Source: Larimichthys crocea (taxonomy: Eukaryota > Chordata > Actinopteri > Sciaenidae). From it: 64,000 nt of DNA. Position numbers and translations under genes: made by a program. The notes under the pieces are model-generated. The model had not been told where the DNA came from. It ran no database searches and saw only the letters and a program-made list of their open reading frames with translations. The stretch's first letter is position 1. Each line of letters begins with the position of its first letter. Of the stretch, positions 12,045 through 21,610 are shown one piece after another. The stretch lies in assembly GCF_000972845.2 (NCBI RefSeq), contig NC_040021.1, forward strand, positions 10,196,908-10,260,907. Direction: 5' to 3'.

Positions 12045-14469
12045 ATGAAGCCCAAATCTCTTCCATCAATGTTGTTCGATAGAAATTCAGCAGCAGCCAA
12101 GACTCTGAGCCCAAGGGCAGCAAAATATCAACGGCATGTGGACTGTGCGGATCACCAAGAGAGCCTACATCACTCAGGACACGACAAAGGCACACAAGAC
12201 GAGAAGTGCCACAGAGGAGTTCATTTTGCATTTTTGCCAGAGAGGTACGAGCAACTGATAGACGACGAGGCAAAAGAAGAGAAGAAGAAAAGGAAGAAAG
12301 AACAGTACAAAAAAGTCAAGAAGGTTGGTTTCATCTTTACATTTCTTTGAAATGTTAATCAATAAACTTGAAAATGTAACCACAAACTGTTGCAATTATT
12401 GTAAAAACTCCAAAACTCAAAGGTCATCTACAGAAATCTGTTGGACCATTAATTATCCTCAAGAATTTGCACATCATGTGGGCTGGTTTAGTACTGTGTG
12501 TTCTTCTAGTTCTGTTGTAGTTTGGGATTATTGAGGTCATAATTACTCAAAGTATACAGCCTAACATTAAACACTTTTTCTTCCACATATATGTCACATC
12601 TGTATTGTCTTTGGCAACCAGCAGCAGCTCATCTCGGATCACTGGCCTCACTTCTTGGCTCAGGTTGACCCAGGCGGACTAAAGCCAGAGATTACTTTTA
12701 CTAAAGAGCTTTAAAGCTTCATTTATGTCACCTCTCTGGCTGGCTGGCTGATGAACGTCCTGACAAACAATGAAGAGGTCAGAACATGCTGTGCACTTCC
12801 GCTAAGGAGCTGGTCTGCAGTTATTATCACCTTATACCTGAGTGAATGTTAGTAATTCAGCTTTATCCTTTCAGTTCTTTTGGATAAATACAGCACGGTC
12901 TGTAAACATGACACGACCAGATGTGCCAAATTCAGCAGCAGCGGGGACTCTGAACCTACATTTTACCACATCATTACTGAACAGATGGATTTATAATCCA
13001 TGTTTAAGTTTGATTGATGAGGAAATTATCTCAAGTAACAACATTCCAAGAAGTTTATCAGTTAAGTGATAAGTGATAAACCTGACTCACGTATTAATAT
13101 TGTACATTAACAGACCTGTTAGATGATTGGGTTTGTTAAAATGTTCAGATCATAAATGAGTGGCAGGCATTAAAATTCTCATTTCCGCAAAACAATGAGC
13201 AGGTAGAATGTAGTTTTTAAAAAGCACAAGTACTTAGAACAATTTGCTTGTGAATATGGACTTAAAAATACACATGTCTTTGTTTGAAGATCCATGAATT
13301 AATCTGACTTTTTCTGCCTTTTCTTGTAGTTTCAATTTGGGTAAGTTGAAATATGAACTCCAATTGTTTTTTAATATGGCATCAATCAATCAGCCTGATT
13401 CAAATTATTATAAATATGTTGTTGATCATTGGAAAAGAAATGAAAACAGCAAGCTGACCACCAATCAGTTGACTAAAAATAATAAAACTTGCCTTTATCT
13501 TAAAAATCATCCTTGATAATATCTGCACTATTCTTTTCATTAAGAACGAAGCTATAGTTTTACTGTTTAAATTACTTAATGGGTGATCTGCAAGAAAAGG
13601 AAAAGACTTGTGGAATCTAATCCCAACCAAGATACTCCAAAGTTCATCAGTGACCTGATTGTTTACACTGAGGTGTAATCATCACATCAGACATCAGCAG
13701 CTGACCTACATAAATCTCTGCTGACTATTCATTCTTGACATTGTAAATGTTAGATAAAACTATTATTAAGTCCATTAACTAGAATTAGAGTTTGGAGCTA
13801 TTAATATACTGCTTATAATGTGTACTTTTGTTTTGTTGTATTAGTTTAGTAGTTCACTGAATCAGTTTTAAGTTTAGATAATGTTATTAATAAATTCAAT
13901 TGGTGAGTAAGAGTAATTTTTACATACTTCACTGAGGAAGTAGGATTGTTTTTGCTCAATTTGCCTCAGACGTCTGATTTCCTGTATCCGCTTTAGCCGG
14001 TCAGCCCTTTCCTGAAGAGGACAGGAGACAATAGAGTTCGCAGAGGTTTGTGTTTATGTTTTAGGGATAAATGCACGCTGAACCTCTCTTCCTGTAGTGC
14101 TATTGTTTTAAAACAGCACATGAGCAGGGTTTCTGCATGATTTCCTGACGGTTTCTAATTCATCATCACATTTTTAAACTGAATTCTATCAGAATCATTG
14201 ATGGCGTGTCTGAGTTTTGCAAGAAGAAACACCTGACTTTTGTGACTCAACCTTGATCCATATTAATCTACCTTTATTGCATTGATGTCAAAATATACAA
14301 TGATTAACCTATGTGTGTGTTTGTCTTTCAGAATGTTGGTAAAGCGCTTCGCACCACCTGGAAGTATATGATGCTTGGCCTGTACAACTTTGCCCTCAGC
14401 TACTCTACTCCGATCACAGTTGCTGCTACTTTTGTCCCTGACTTTCACCCAGGCCGAAACAGGACCTGA
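12045..14469 (+). CDS. C1orf115-like small protein (2 exons, 138 aa)
   Basis: Exon 1 is 12045-12323 (93 codons) and ends AAG|GTTGGT. Exon 2 is 14332-14469 after TTTGTCTTTCAG, phase 0, stop TGA. The middle block VHFAFLPERYEQL matches VHFALLPERYEPL of human C1orf115 (also called RDD1, required for drug-induced death 1). A Lys/Glu-rich stretch (EEKKKRKKEQYKKVKK) follows. The C-terminal block NVGKALRTTWKYMMLGLYNFALSYSTPITVA matches the human NVGKVIIKG...GLQGFAAAYSAPFAVA segment, hydrophobic and possibly membrane-associated. Human length is 142 residues as I recall, so size fits. The N-terminal 60 residues are not conserved enough to judge. The human protein has been linked to drug-export control; no enzyme domain is visible. 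In human the gene lies at 1q41, not beside SMC6 or TMEM18. Confidence 0.85.
12622..12714 (+). other. Possible alternative last exon in the C1orf115-like intron
   Basis: After a moderate acceptor (TTTGGCAACCAG) the frame compatible with exon 1 (phase 0) stays open for 30 codons (QQLISDHWPHFLAQVDPGG, continuing to KEL) and ends in TAA. If used, it would replace the conserved hydrophobic C-terminus. An open run of 30 codons by chance is not rare, so confidence is low. Confidence 0.2.
13928..14011 (-). other. Candidate minus-strand coding exon of an unrecognised gene
   Basis: On the minus strand a pyrimidine-rich acceptor (TCTCCTGTCCTCTTCAG) is followed by exactly 84 bases (28 codons, open, phase 0). 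The exon ends in a good donor (GAA|GTATGT). The peptide is strongly charged and helix-like (ERADRLKRIQEIRRLRQ, then IEQKQSYFLSE), typical of a coiled-coil exon. It lies antisense within the C1orf115-like intron. I do not recognise the family and found no convincing partner exons nearby, so it could be chance. Confidence 0.35.
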
Positions 14470-15158
14470 GCTGAGCCACGTGCACCTCCTCCGGTTTCTT
14501 TGCAAACTGTACTGGATGTAAACAGCTGACCAAAGACGTTTAATATGTTTTTAATGGTTGTGTATTTAAATGTACATTTTTATATTTCTTTCTGCACATT
14601 TTAATCAAAATATGCTTATTGTGCCGTAGGAAATTGACTGGTGAAGTCAGAAATTGACCTTTTTTTCATGACATTTTGAAAAAAGGCACAGTGAAAAATG
14701 ATTTGCTATCTTTATATATGTACTCCTTAAGGTTAAACGCACCCTAGTTTAAACACTGCAAAACGTATGTGCCTTTTTCACTCGAGCATCTAGCCTGTGT
14801 TTGCATGTGTGCAGAGGGATAATATTGTGAGCAGGGACGTCAGGAGTATTTACTGTAGCTGCAGATAAAGTGAATCAGGGCAAGAAAGACTTAACGGGAA
14901 GTGATCATCAGTGAAGTACGACAAAAGACGAATATGTTGAGACTGAAAGGTGTGGACACGCAGTGAGGAAAAAAGCAGGGCACTCTATACTTCAAGAATG
15001 CAGCAACTGAAGCATTAATGATCTCCAGAGTAGTCCAGACTCCAGAGAGTTTGTTGAATGAAATATAACGTGGGAATTTTGAAGGTAGTCCTAAACATTT
15101 CAGCGTTTGCGTACATTGCAAGTCGTGATAAGTTGGCATGTGATAAAATGTGAATAAA
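14470..15158 (+). other. Probable 3' UTR of the C1orf115-like gene
   Basis: AT-rich sequence after the stop codon. The first canonical AATAAA I see is at 15153-15158, which would give a 3' UTR of about 690-710 bases. Another AATAAA lies near 15346. No separate gene is visible. Confidence 0.45.
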
Positions 15159-15484
15159 TTGTGCACCAAAAGATGTCTTTTCTTATATTTTTGCTTTAAT
15201 AGGTTTCTGTGTAAATTATCTTCTTCTGCCAATAGGTTCTTTGACTTAGTGACAAAGTTAAGTATAAATCCATATTCATTTTATCATAGTATAAATGGAA
15301 GGAACAAACAAATGATTTAATTTGAAATATAAAGTGGACACATTCTGGAATAAAGGAATCTGAAAATGTGTGTATTTTCTAAATTATTGTGTGTTGTTAC
15401 TGCCTGGTGAGGAGAGGAGATGTGAAAATAGCAGACTGGCTGTGTGTTCACTGTGCTCTGTATTTGACTTTACCTTGGAGATCT

Positions 15485-15890
15485 AGAGCACCAGGGTAAT
15501 TTGACATCATGCAATAGCAGGACCATATCTGATTTACTGTGCCTGCCAAGGTGAGAGGGATAGGTGAATCCCAAGTATAAGTCACACGTACTCCCTTATC
15601 TGCTTAACTGCTTGTTCATCGAGAATATGAAGTGTGGCTGTGGGCTGGGTAATTTTTTTGCTGTTGAATTGGCTTTGGTGCTTGAAAGGTGGAATAATCC
15701 TCCAGTAGCTTCTCAATGATGAAGCCCTTGTCTGCCATAACTCCAAGATTCCCAACTGCCTTGTTAATGTCTTGTCAGCGACGAGCCAGTGAATAATTTG
15801 GATGCAAAGGTGATTACACTACAGGTGTGTCTCCAATTAAAGCTTTGGAGATGTTCTAGCTCTTGTATCTGAAGGTGTTCCAGAGTGGAG
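15485..15890 (-). pseudogene. Decayed DDE_Tnp_4-type transposase fragment
   Basis: Translating the minus strand in shifting frames gives pieces in the right order for a DDE_Tnp_4 (HARBI1/THAP-associated) nuclease. They are CSVITFASKLFTGS (about 15820-15779), VMADKGFIIEKLLEDY (15741 downwards) and NQIWSCYCMMSNYPGAL (15534 downwards). ADKGF carries a catalytic aspartate in the intact family, and NQIW...LTNFQGPL is the usual C-terminal block. Frame changes and stops between the pieces show that it is dead. The N-terminal DNA-binding part is not visible. It abuts the hAT copy at 15908. Confidence 0.75.
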
Positions 15891-15907
15891 GGTCATTGCC
15901 CCTAGAC

Positions 15908-16064
15908 CAGGCATGTCCAAAATCTAGCCCAGGGGCCAATCACGGCCCGTGGTCAGGTTTCATGCGTTCATTTGTATGTTTTAATTTTAAAAATGTTAGT
16001 ATTGGCCCCGGGGCATCTACACATTGTCAGATCTGACCTCTTTAAAAGAAGTTGGACACCCTTG
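15908..16064. mobile_element. Short non-autonomous hAT-like element
   Basis: About 157 bp with inverted ends CAGGCATGTCCAAA and the complement of GTTGGACACCCTTG. It is flanked by an imperfect 8-bp duplication (CCCTAGAC and GTCTAGAC, six of eight matching). Ends of the CAGGGGTGTCCAAA kind and 8-bp duplications are typical of hAT elements. The internal block CCAGGGGCCAATCACGGCCC is shared with the longer copy at 17333-17944. No coding capacity. Confidence 0.75.
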
Positions 16065-16311
16065 GTCTAGACTCTCACATTTGAACTCCTTAGGCTGTAT
16101 TGCTGGCATTTTACAAGTTGTTCTTGTCAGTGGATCCCTTTACAAGGTACAATTGTAGAAGTGCTCTCTTTAACTATCTCTGTCAAAACTTTCTCCCTGA
16201 GGGACTAAATGGTGGTTAACTTGGTTAATACATTTTTTTGCTGTGATTACAAAAAGATCCTGTAAGTCGCATGTACTAGCTTGCTTTCTCTCAAGGAGTA
16301 TAGGCATATGA

Positions 16312-17240
16312 CAGTGTTGTAGTACTCGAGATCAGTCTTGGTCTCAAGACTGGTCCTGAGACCACTTTTTGAAGGTCTTTATATCATCTTGGATCCGACT
16401 GCATTTTTACTCAGTCTCGTCTTGGTCTCAGATAAAGAGGACTCTGGATTTTATTTCAAGACCACAATTGCGGTGTTTCATCACCAGTGTTTCCTATTAT
16501 TCGCCTAATAATGTCTGGTTTGTCTGGCCACGGTATGAAAATCTTTTTACAATTCAGGCAGAACTTCAGTTTGACTTTCCAGATCAGCAACGTCGGCGCA
16601 CAACTTAAGAGAGTTAAACGATGAAAGCAGCTAAGAAATGTTGCAAAAGTTCCTCTCCAGTCTGTAGTTATAGAGCAAATAGAGTGGTCAGATCGAGGTT
16701 TAACCACAAGCCAACAGCTGTTCCAAGTTCCTCAAACAAATCAAACTGAGTATTTAGGACGTTAAACCTCCTGCTTCTAATGAAACTGATAAATTGACTC
16801 ATTTGTCATTTTTTAATGTTTGTTACTGTTAACAGCTGTCAGCGGTTGCTGCCCTCCTACACACACACTCCTAGAAAGTGATTGTGTCCGTCTGAGAGGA
16901 GACGTCAGCCAAACCTACTGTAATAAAATCTGACTTCCTGAACCACAAAGAGTTCATCTGCAAAACAGCGTCTAAAAGTGAACACAAAGCAGGATATAAA
17001 TCCTGCAATACACTTACTGAGGAGGCTGGAACCACACTTCTCCCAAAGAGTTTTAGCAATTATTATTATTATTATGATTATTATTATTATTATTATTATT
17101 ATTTGCTGTTTAAATACTAAAGCTGGTCTTGGTCTTGATTCGGTCGAGCCCTGCCTTGGTCTTGGTCTTGTTTTGGTCTCAATACACTCTGATCTTAATC
17201 TTGACTTTCTCTCGGTTTAGGTAGTCTTGATACAACACTG
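16312..17240. mobile_element. Non-autonomous hAT-like element with CAGTGTTGTA ends
   Basis: About 929 bp. The left end CAGTGTTGTAGTACTCGAG and the right end TCTTGATACAACACTG form an inverted pair. The flanks GCATATGA and GTATATGT agree at six of eight positions, as expected for an old hAT 8-bp duplication. Both arms carry many copies of a CTTGGTCT/AAGACC word, giving internal dyad symmetry. An (ATT)n microsatellite sits near the right arm. No transposase frame is recognisable. Confidence 0.75.
17059..17103. repeat. (ATT)n microsatellite
   Basis: About fifteen ATT units with one GAT interruption, inside the 16312-17240 element. Confidence 0.85.
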
Positions 17241-17332
17241 GTATATGTTTAGCCCAATGTCAAGAGCACAATATCCACCAGTCATTTTTCATCATATTGG
17301 TGGCTATGTCATTCCATGTTAATGCCCTATGG

Positions 17333-17944
17333 CAGGCATTTCCATATCTGGCCCAGGGGCCAGTCATGGCCCGCAGTCAGATTTAATGCGGCCCACAGCT
17401 TTGTTTTTATAGTATATTATTTATGGCATGCAAGGATGGTCAGATACTGTATGGCTGGCAGATCTGGCTTTTTTGGTTGACATAATAAAGCATTTGCATG
17501 AGCTAAATGTTAACCTCTAAGGACATAACTGCTGGTGTTATGTACCTGTCGATGTGACACAAAATATTACTTTCTGAATGATCTTGTGAAAGAAAAGATC
17601 AAGAGTGAAACGTTATAAACTTAAATGTTAACAGACTTTGCATTACTCACAATAAGTCATGACTTAACAATGAGGTTCAGATTTGTATCAACTTCATGCA
17701 GGTATAACGTATTACAAACAATTTATTCAGTTATCTGACTTCAGATGAAGAAAGGCAAAATATTTTTATTTTTTTATAGATTTGTTCACAACTGATTGGC
17801 TTAGATTTGGTTACAGTCCCATTAAGAAATGATAATTGTGACAATGAGAATAATTTTTTTTACAGAACAGTGCATTTGTTTATACTACGGGTATCTTCAC
17901 ATTGTCAAATCTGGCCCTCTTTAAAAGAAATTTGGACATCCCTG
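17333..17944. mobile_element. Longer copy of the CAGGCATGTCC hAT-like family
   Basis: The left end CAGGCATTTCCATATCTGG and right end TTTGGACATCCCTG match the family at 15908-16064, but with about 450 bp of additional internal sequence. The flanks CCCTATGG and CCCTATTA agree at six of eight positions. The block GCCCAGGGGCCAGTCATGGC is shared with the short copy, which therefore looks like an internal deletion derivative. No transposase frame is recognisable. Confidence 0.75.
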
Positions 17945-17954
17945 CCCTATTATT

Positions 17955-18261
17955 GGCAGTAGCAAAGACTTGGCTTGGGAACCAGAGGGTGGCTGGTTCA
18001 AGTACAGCATGGACCCGAAATATGGAAGGTGGACAGGTGCCAGTTCACCTCCTGGGCACTGCCAAGGTGCCCTTGAGCAAGGCACCAAACCCCTCCAACT
18101 GCTCGCAGAGTGCTGGTCTGGCTGGCTGCAAATTGCTCCACCATCTCTCTCCACATTTGCCTTTATACATGTACTTTATGTGTGTTTGGGGTTGAAAAAT
18201 GCATGTAAATAAAAAGTGAGTGAAAAAAAAGCATTTCCCCGTTGAGGGGATTAATAAAGTA
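17955..18261 (+). mobile_element. SINE with conserved central core
   Basis: It starts GGCAGTAGC and has a B-box-like GGTTCAAGTAC near 17995. A core (GGGCACTGCCAAGGTGCCCT, then TGAGCAAGGCACC) follows that I know from widespread fish SINEs; it may be a V-SINE-type core but I am not sure of the subfamily. The 3' end is the familiar GGGGATTAATAAAGTAT. It sits immediately after the hAT copy and only about 130 bp before the tmem18 promoter motifs. Confidence 0.75.
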
Positions 18262-18390
18262 TCTCTTCATTAATATTTAAAATGTCACCAAATCTCTTGT
18301 GACTATATGTTTCTACTCTCCTCCTTCTCCTCACTTCTCATGGATTACTTTTTAAATCTGAACAAAAAAGACACACTACACAACTTTTGG

Positions 18391-18529
18391 ATTGGACACT
18401 TTTGTTTTGAAAGAAATCTAACCGGATGTGGGGGTTTTTGCCAACATCCGGTTCTCCTGCGACAGCGGTGTGTCTCTTCCGTTGTCGTCTTGTTTACATT
18501 TCACAGCGTCCAGCTTCAGTTTGGTGAAG
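18391..18529 (+). promoter_or_regulatory. tmem18: tmem18 promoter and 5' UTR
   Basis: An inverted CCAAT box (ATTGG, 18391-18395) lies upstream of a perfect 10-bp inverted repeat, AACCGGATGT at 18420-18429 and ACATCCGGTT at 18444-18453. Each arm is an ETS-like CCGGAT site. No TATA box is seen. The start codon is at 18530, so the 5' UTR is probably short, below about 80 bases. ETS plus CCAAT without TATA suggests broad expression. Confidence 0.55.
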
Positions 18530-20165
18530 ATGACGCAGCAGAAAGCCAACAATATCAGCTCTATTCCCATCGACGCTTTCAGCAATTTAAGAATCACGTC
18601 GATATGGACGTTTCTCATGTCTGTAAGTGTTAAGCGCCTGACTCGATGCGCTTACTAGCTACGAGTTAGCTGCCGCAGTCAGTAGAACCTAAGTAACCAT
18701 AGTTACACACGTGGAGCAGTTATGCTCCGGTTCTCGCACGACAGCTGTCCATCATGTGTTTGTTTTTGTTTTGACTCCTCGCAGGTGCAGTGGTCGGAGC
18801 CGTGGCTCATCGGGCTGTTGGTGTTTCATGTTGTGTGTTTGTGTCTGACTGTGGTGACCTGCAGGTACTACAGAGCTCAGATCTGTCACTTCCTGCTCAT
18901 GGGTAAGAGGGAAAACTACAATAATGAATGAAAAAAAAAAAAAACTGGAAAGTTGTTGACTTATTATGTCAACTGCTCATTTACAATAACACAGTTTCTT
19001 CCTGTGACATGCCTGCATCTCAGGAGTCATTCAAAATTGGTGATTGATGACAAAATAACTGTGGTATCAGTAAAGTCAGTAAAAGTCAGAGCTTAAAATC
19101 ATATGTCTCTATAATCTGTGCAATGTCTGACTTTAATTTGGAATATTAGAGAACTGCTTTGTTGGTTTTGCACATACATTGCTTTTATACACAGTAGTCT
19201 AGGGTAAGGGTAACTTTGATTATTTCATTTTATTGTTATTTCTATATGCTATATGTTTTTGTATGTTTGGTTTTTTTTGTCATTTGGATCCAGTACCTAC
19301 CTCTCTGGTCAAGCTACTGATCATGAAATACAAAATGTCACCCTTGGAACCAATAAATTTTAATTTAAATCAAGTAAGGATAACTAGTTATTGATGACCA
19401 GAAAATCTTCCACAGGAGCAAATTGTCTGACATGACTGGCATTACCTCTCTCCACAGTTGGCCTGGTGTATAGTGCTGAATATCTAAATGAGCTGGCAGC
19501 CATGAACTGGAAGTAAGATTATTTTGTTACTTCCATGTGTGACATACATTGTTTAAAAACAAGACACATGCAGTAATAAAGACAGTGTCATTAAGCTTTA
19601 TTTATGTTTTTTCCAGGTCCTTCTCTGATTTCCAGTACTTTGATTCCAAGGGCATGTTCATATCTTTGGTCTACTCTATTCCTCTTCTGCTGAATACAGT
19701 CATCATCGTGGTACGTTTATTGTTTATCCTCATCCTTGTCACACCATCTAAATGTTAAATGTTAGCACTACTGAATGATAATAGACCTTCTCTATGTGCA
19801 CTGAAATACAATGCAACGGTACCCAGGCGATTGCTACACATTGCCAAGTAATTCAGTTTTCTCTTACTCTGGGCTGCTTGTCACGGTATCACAGTTCCTT
19901 CTGCTAGATAAGCTTTGGTGTATTACCACCAAAAAATGATATCAGATAACATTTGAGCTAATACTGATATGTCTGCAATATGAAAATATTGGCTAATAAT
20001 GTCAGCCAACCAATATATCAGCTCAACACCTGTTCATGTGAATGTTTTTCTGTTGTGCGTTGACAGATGGTGTGGGTGTACAGGACCTTTTCCACGATGA
20101 CTGAGCTTAAGACACTTCAGCTCAAGCGAAAGGCACGCAGGGAGAAGAGAGAGAAGAATGACTGA
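18530..20165 (+). CDS. tmem18: Transmembrane protein 18 (5 exons, 152 aa)
   Basis: Exons 18530-18622, 18785-18902, 19458-19512, 19617-19710 and 20067-20165 join in phase and encode 152 residues (human TMEM18 is 140). Diagnostic matches include [42 protein letters not shown] and [15 protein letters not shown]. Hydrophobic segments are around residues 35-57, 68-80, 97-118 and at the start of the last exon, followed by a very basic tail ([13 protein letters not shown]). The family is a nuclear-envelope multi-pass membrane protein whose tail binds DNA; human TMEM18 lies at a well-known body-weight locus. The N-terminal 25 residues differ most from mammals. It is followed by a long gene-poor stretch and then alkal2, as in human 2p25.3. 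Confidence 0.95.
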
Positions 20166-20780
20166 TCCCTCTCTTTATGTCCAAAAATGGACTTTGTTTG
20201 GAGGAATTAAGAATCAGTGTCTCTGCTTTGCTAAACCTGAATTTTGGAAGGAGGAAGGAAGACAGATTCCTTCTTGTGAAGGATTGTACATTGATGGAGG
20301 ACTGGGTGTCTGTTTCTGGCAATGGCTGCTGTAAGATGATGCTGAATATACTGTACACTATGAGATTTACAAGGACCAAAGGACGTTTACTGTTTTATAT
20401 GTAATGTTGTTTTAAAGGGTGTTAAAATGCACAGATAAAGGAAGTTTTTGAACAACTTTTCAGTGACTCTTTAATTTAAGACATGGGAATGGTGCAGTAG
20501 ATTTTAAAAGGGATGAATATAAAGCATGGAGTGGAAAAGCAACGACTTTGTTTTTTGTGTCATCCTTATTTGTGGAAAGGCTGTGGTGGGTTAAGCATAA
20601 GTCTATGGCTGATCATCAATCCATTGACTAAGTTCTGATCTTGAGATCTTTCAAAAGTTTTTAGCTCAGGAAGGGAGAGTAAGGAGTAAGGATTTCTTAA
20701 AAAGTTGTCACATTGTGTTAAATAAAAAGAAAATGTGATGATATGCATTGAACATTAAAACCCCATATTTATCTGAAGTG
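20166..20780 (+). other. tmem18: tmem18 3' UTR
   Basis: Sequence after the stop codon. A canonical AATAAA at 20721-20726 and an ATTAAA near 20755 are the candidate polyadenylation signals. The transcript end is probably at 20745-20780, just before the Tc1 fossil. Confidence 0.55.
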
Positions 20781-20794
20781 TTTGAAAGTTTTTG

Positions 20795-21610
20795 GGAAAA
20801 TTACACACCCATTTAGAATTTAATTAATATAATTTCAAAAACATTTGCAACAAAGACTGGAAAAGTTGTGAACAGAAACACCGCAGCCCTCTGTGGGTTC
20901 ATTTTAGATGGAGTGAGGGGAAGTGGAAAACATGCCATGTGGTCTGATAAATCAAATTTTTAAATTCTGTTTGGAAATGATGATGCTGTGTTCTCCAGGC
21001 TTGAAAGGAGAGGGACCATCCAGCTTGTAATAAGCACACAGTTCATAAGCCAGCATCCGTGATGGTATGGGGGTTCATTAATGCTCAATGATTTATCCAG
21101 GTTTTAGAGTAAGTAGATGATGTCTTTTTCAGGGATGGCCTTATTTCAGTAAGACAATGCCAAACCACATACTGCTCTTATTATAACAGCATGGCGCCAT
21201 AGTAAACTAAACAAAACTGACCTGCCTGCTCTCCCAACTTGTCACCTATTGAAAATGTTTGGTTGCATTATGAAACAAACACTGAGATGAAGCTTGTTGA
21301 ACTGTTGAGAAAGCAAGAATGGGCCAATATTCCACTTAAAAGGTTACAGAAATTGGTCTTTTCGGTTCCCAGATGCTTAAAGTGTGTTGTTAAGAGAAGA
21401 GCTGATGCAACAGAGTGGTAAACAAACCCTCTCCCAACTTTTTTGAAATGTGTTGTTGGCATTAAAATTCAAAATGGGCATATGATTTTCCAGAAATAAT
21501 AAAATGTCTCAATTTGCTATGTTGTTTTTGTGCTATTATTAATTTAAATACAGGGTTTCAGTGTTCTGCACAACATCACATTTTGTTTTACATCTTACAC
21601 AGTGAGCCAA
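20795..21610 (+). pseudogene. Tc1/mariner-type transposon fossil
   Basis: Pieces line up with the C-terminal half of a Tc1-like DDE transposase. They include sequence for a GERDHPACNK-type region, CDGMGVH-like, FQQDNAKPHTA-like (about 21150-21175) and then a clear open stretch, SPIENVWLHYETNT and QEWANIPLKRLQKLVFSVP, to a TGG TAA end at 21419. The 3' flank CTCCCAACTTTTTTGAAATG and the terminal ACACAGTGAGCCAAC resemble the Tc1-family ends I know. Stops and gaps upstream show it is dead, and the N-terminal paired-type DNA-binding region is missing. Confidence 0.85.

Noticed and set aside
11857..12273. 138-codon minus-strand frame
   Set aside because: Shadow of exon 1 of the C1orf115-like gene in the opposite strand.
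14891..15232. 113-codon minus-strand frame
   Set aside because: It depends on a TTG start, overlaps the likely 3' UTR of the C1orf115-like gene and has no recognisable domain.
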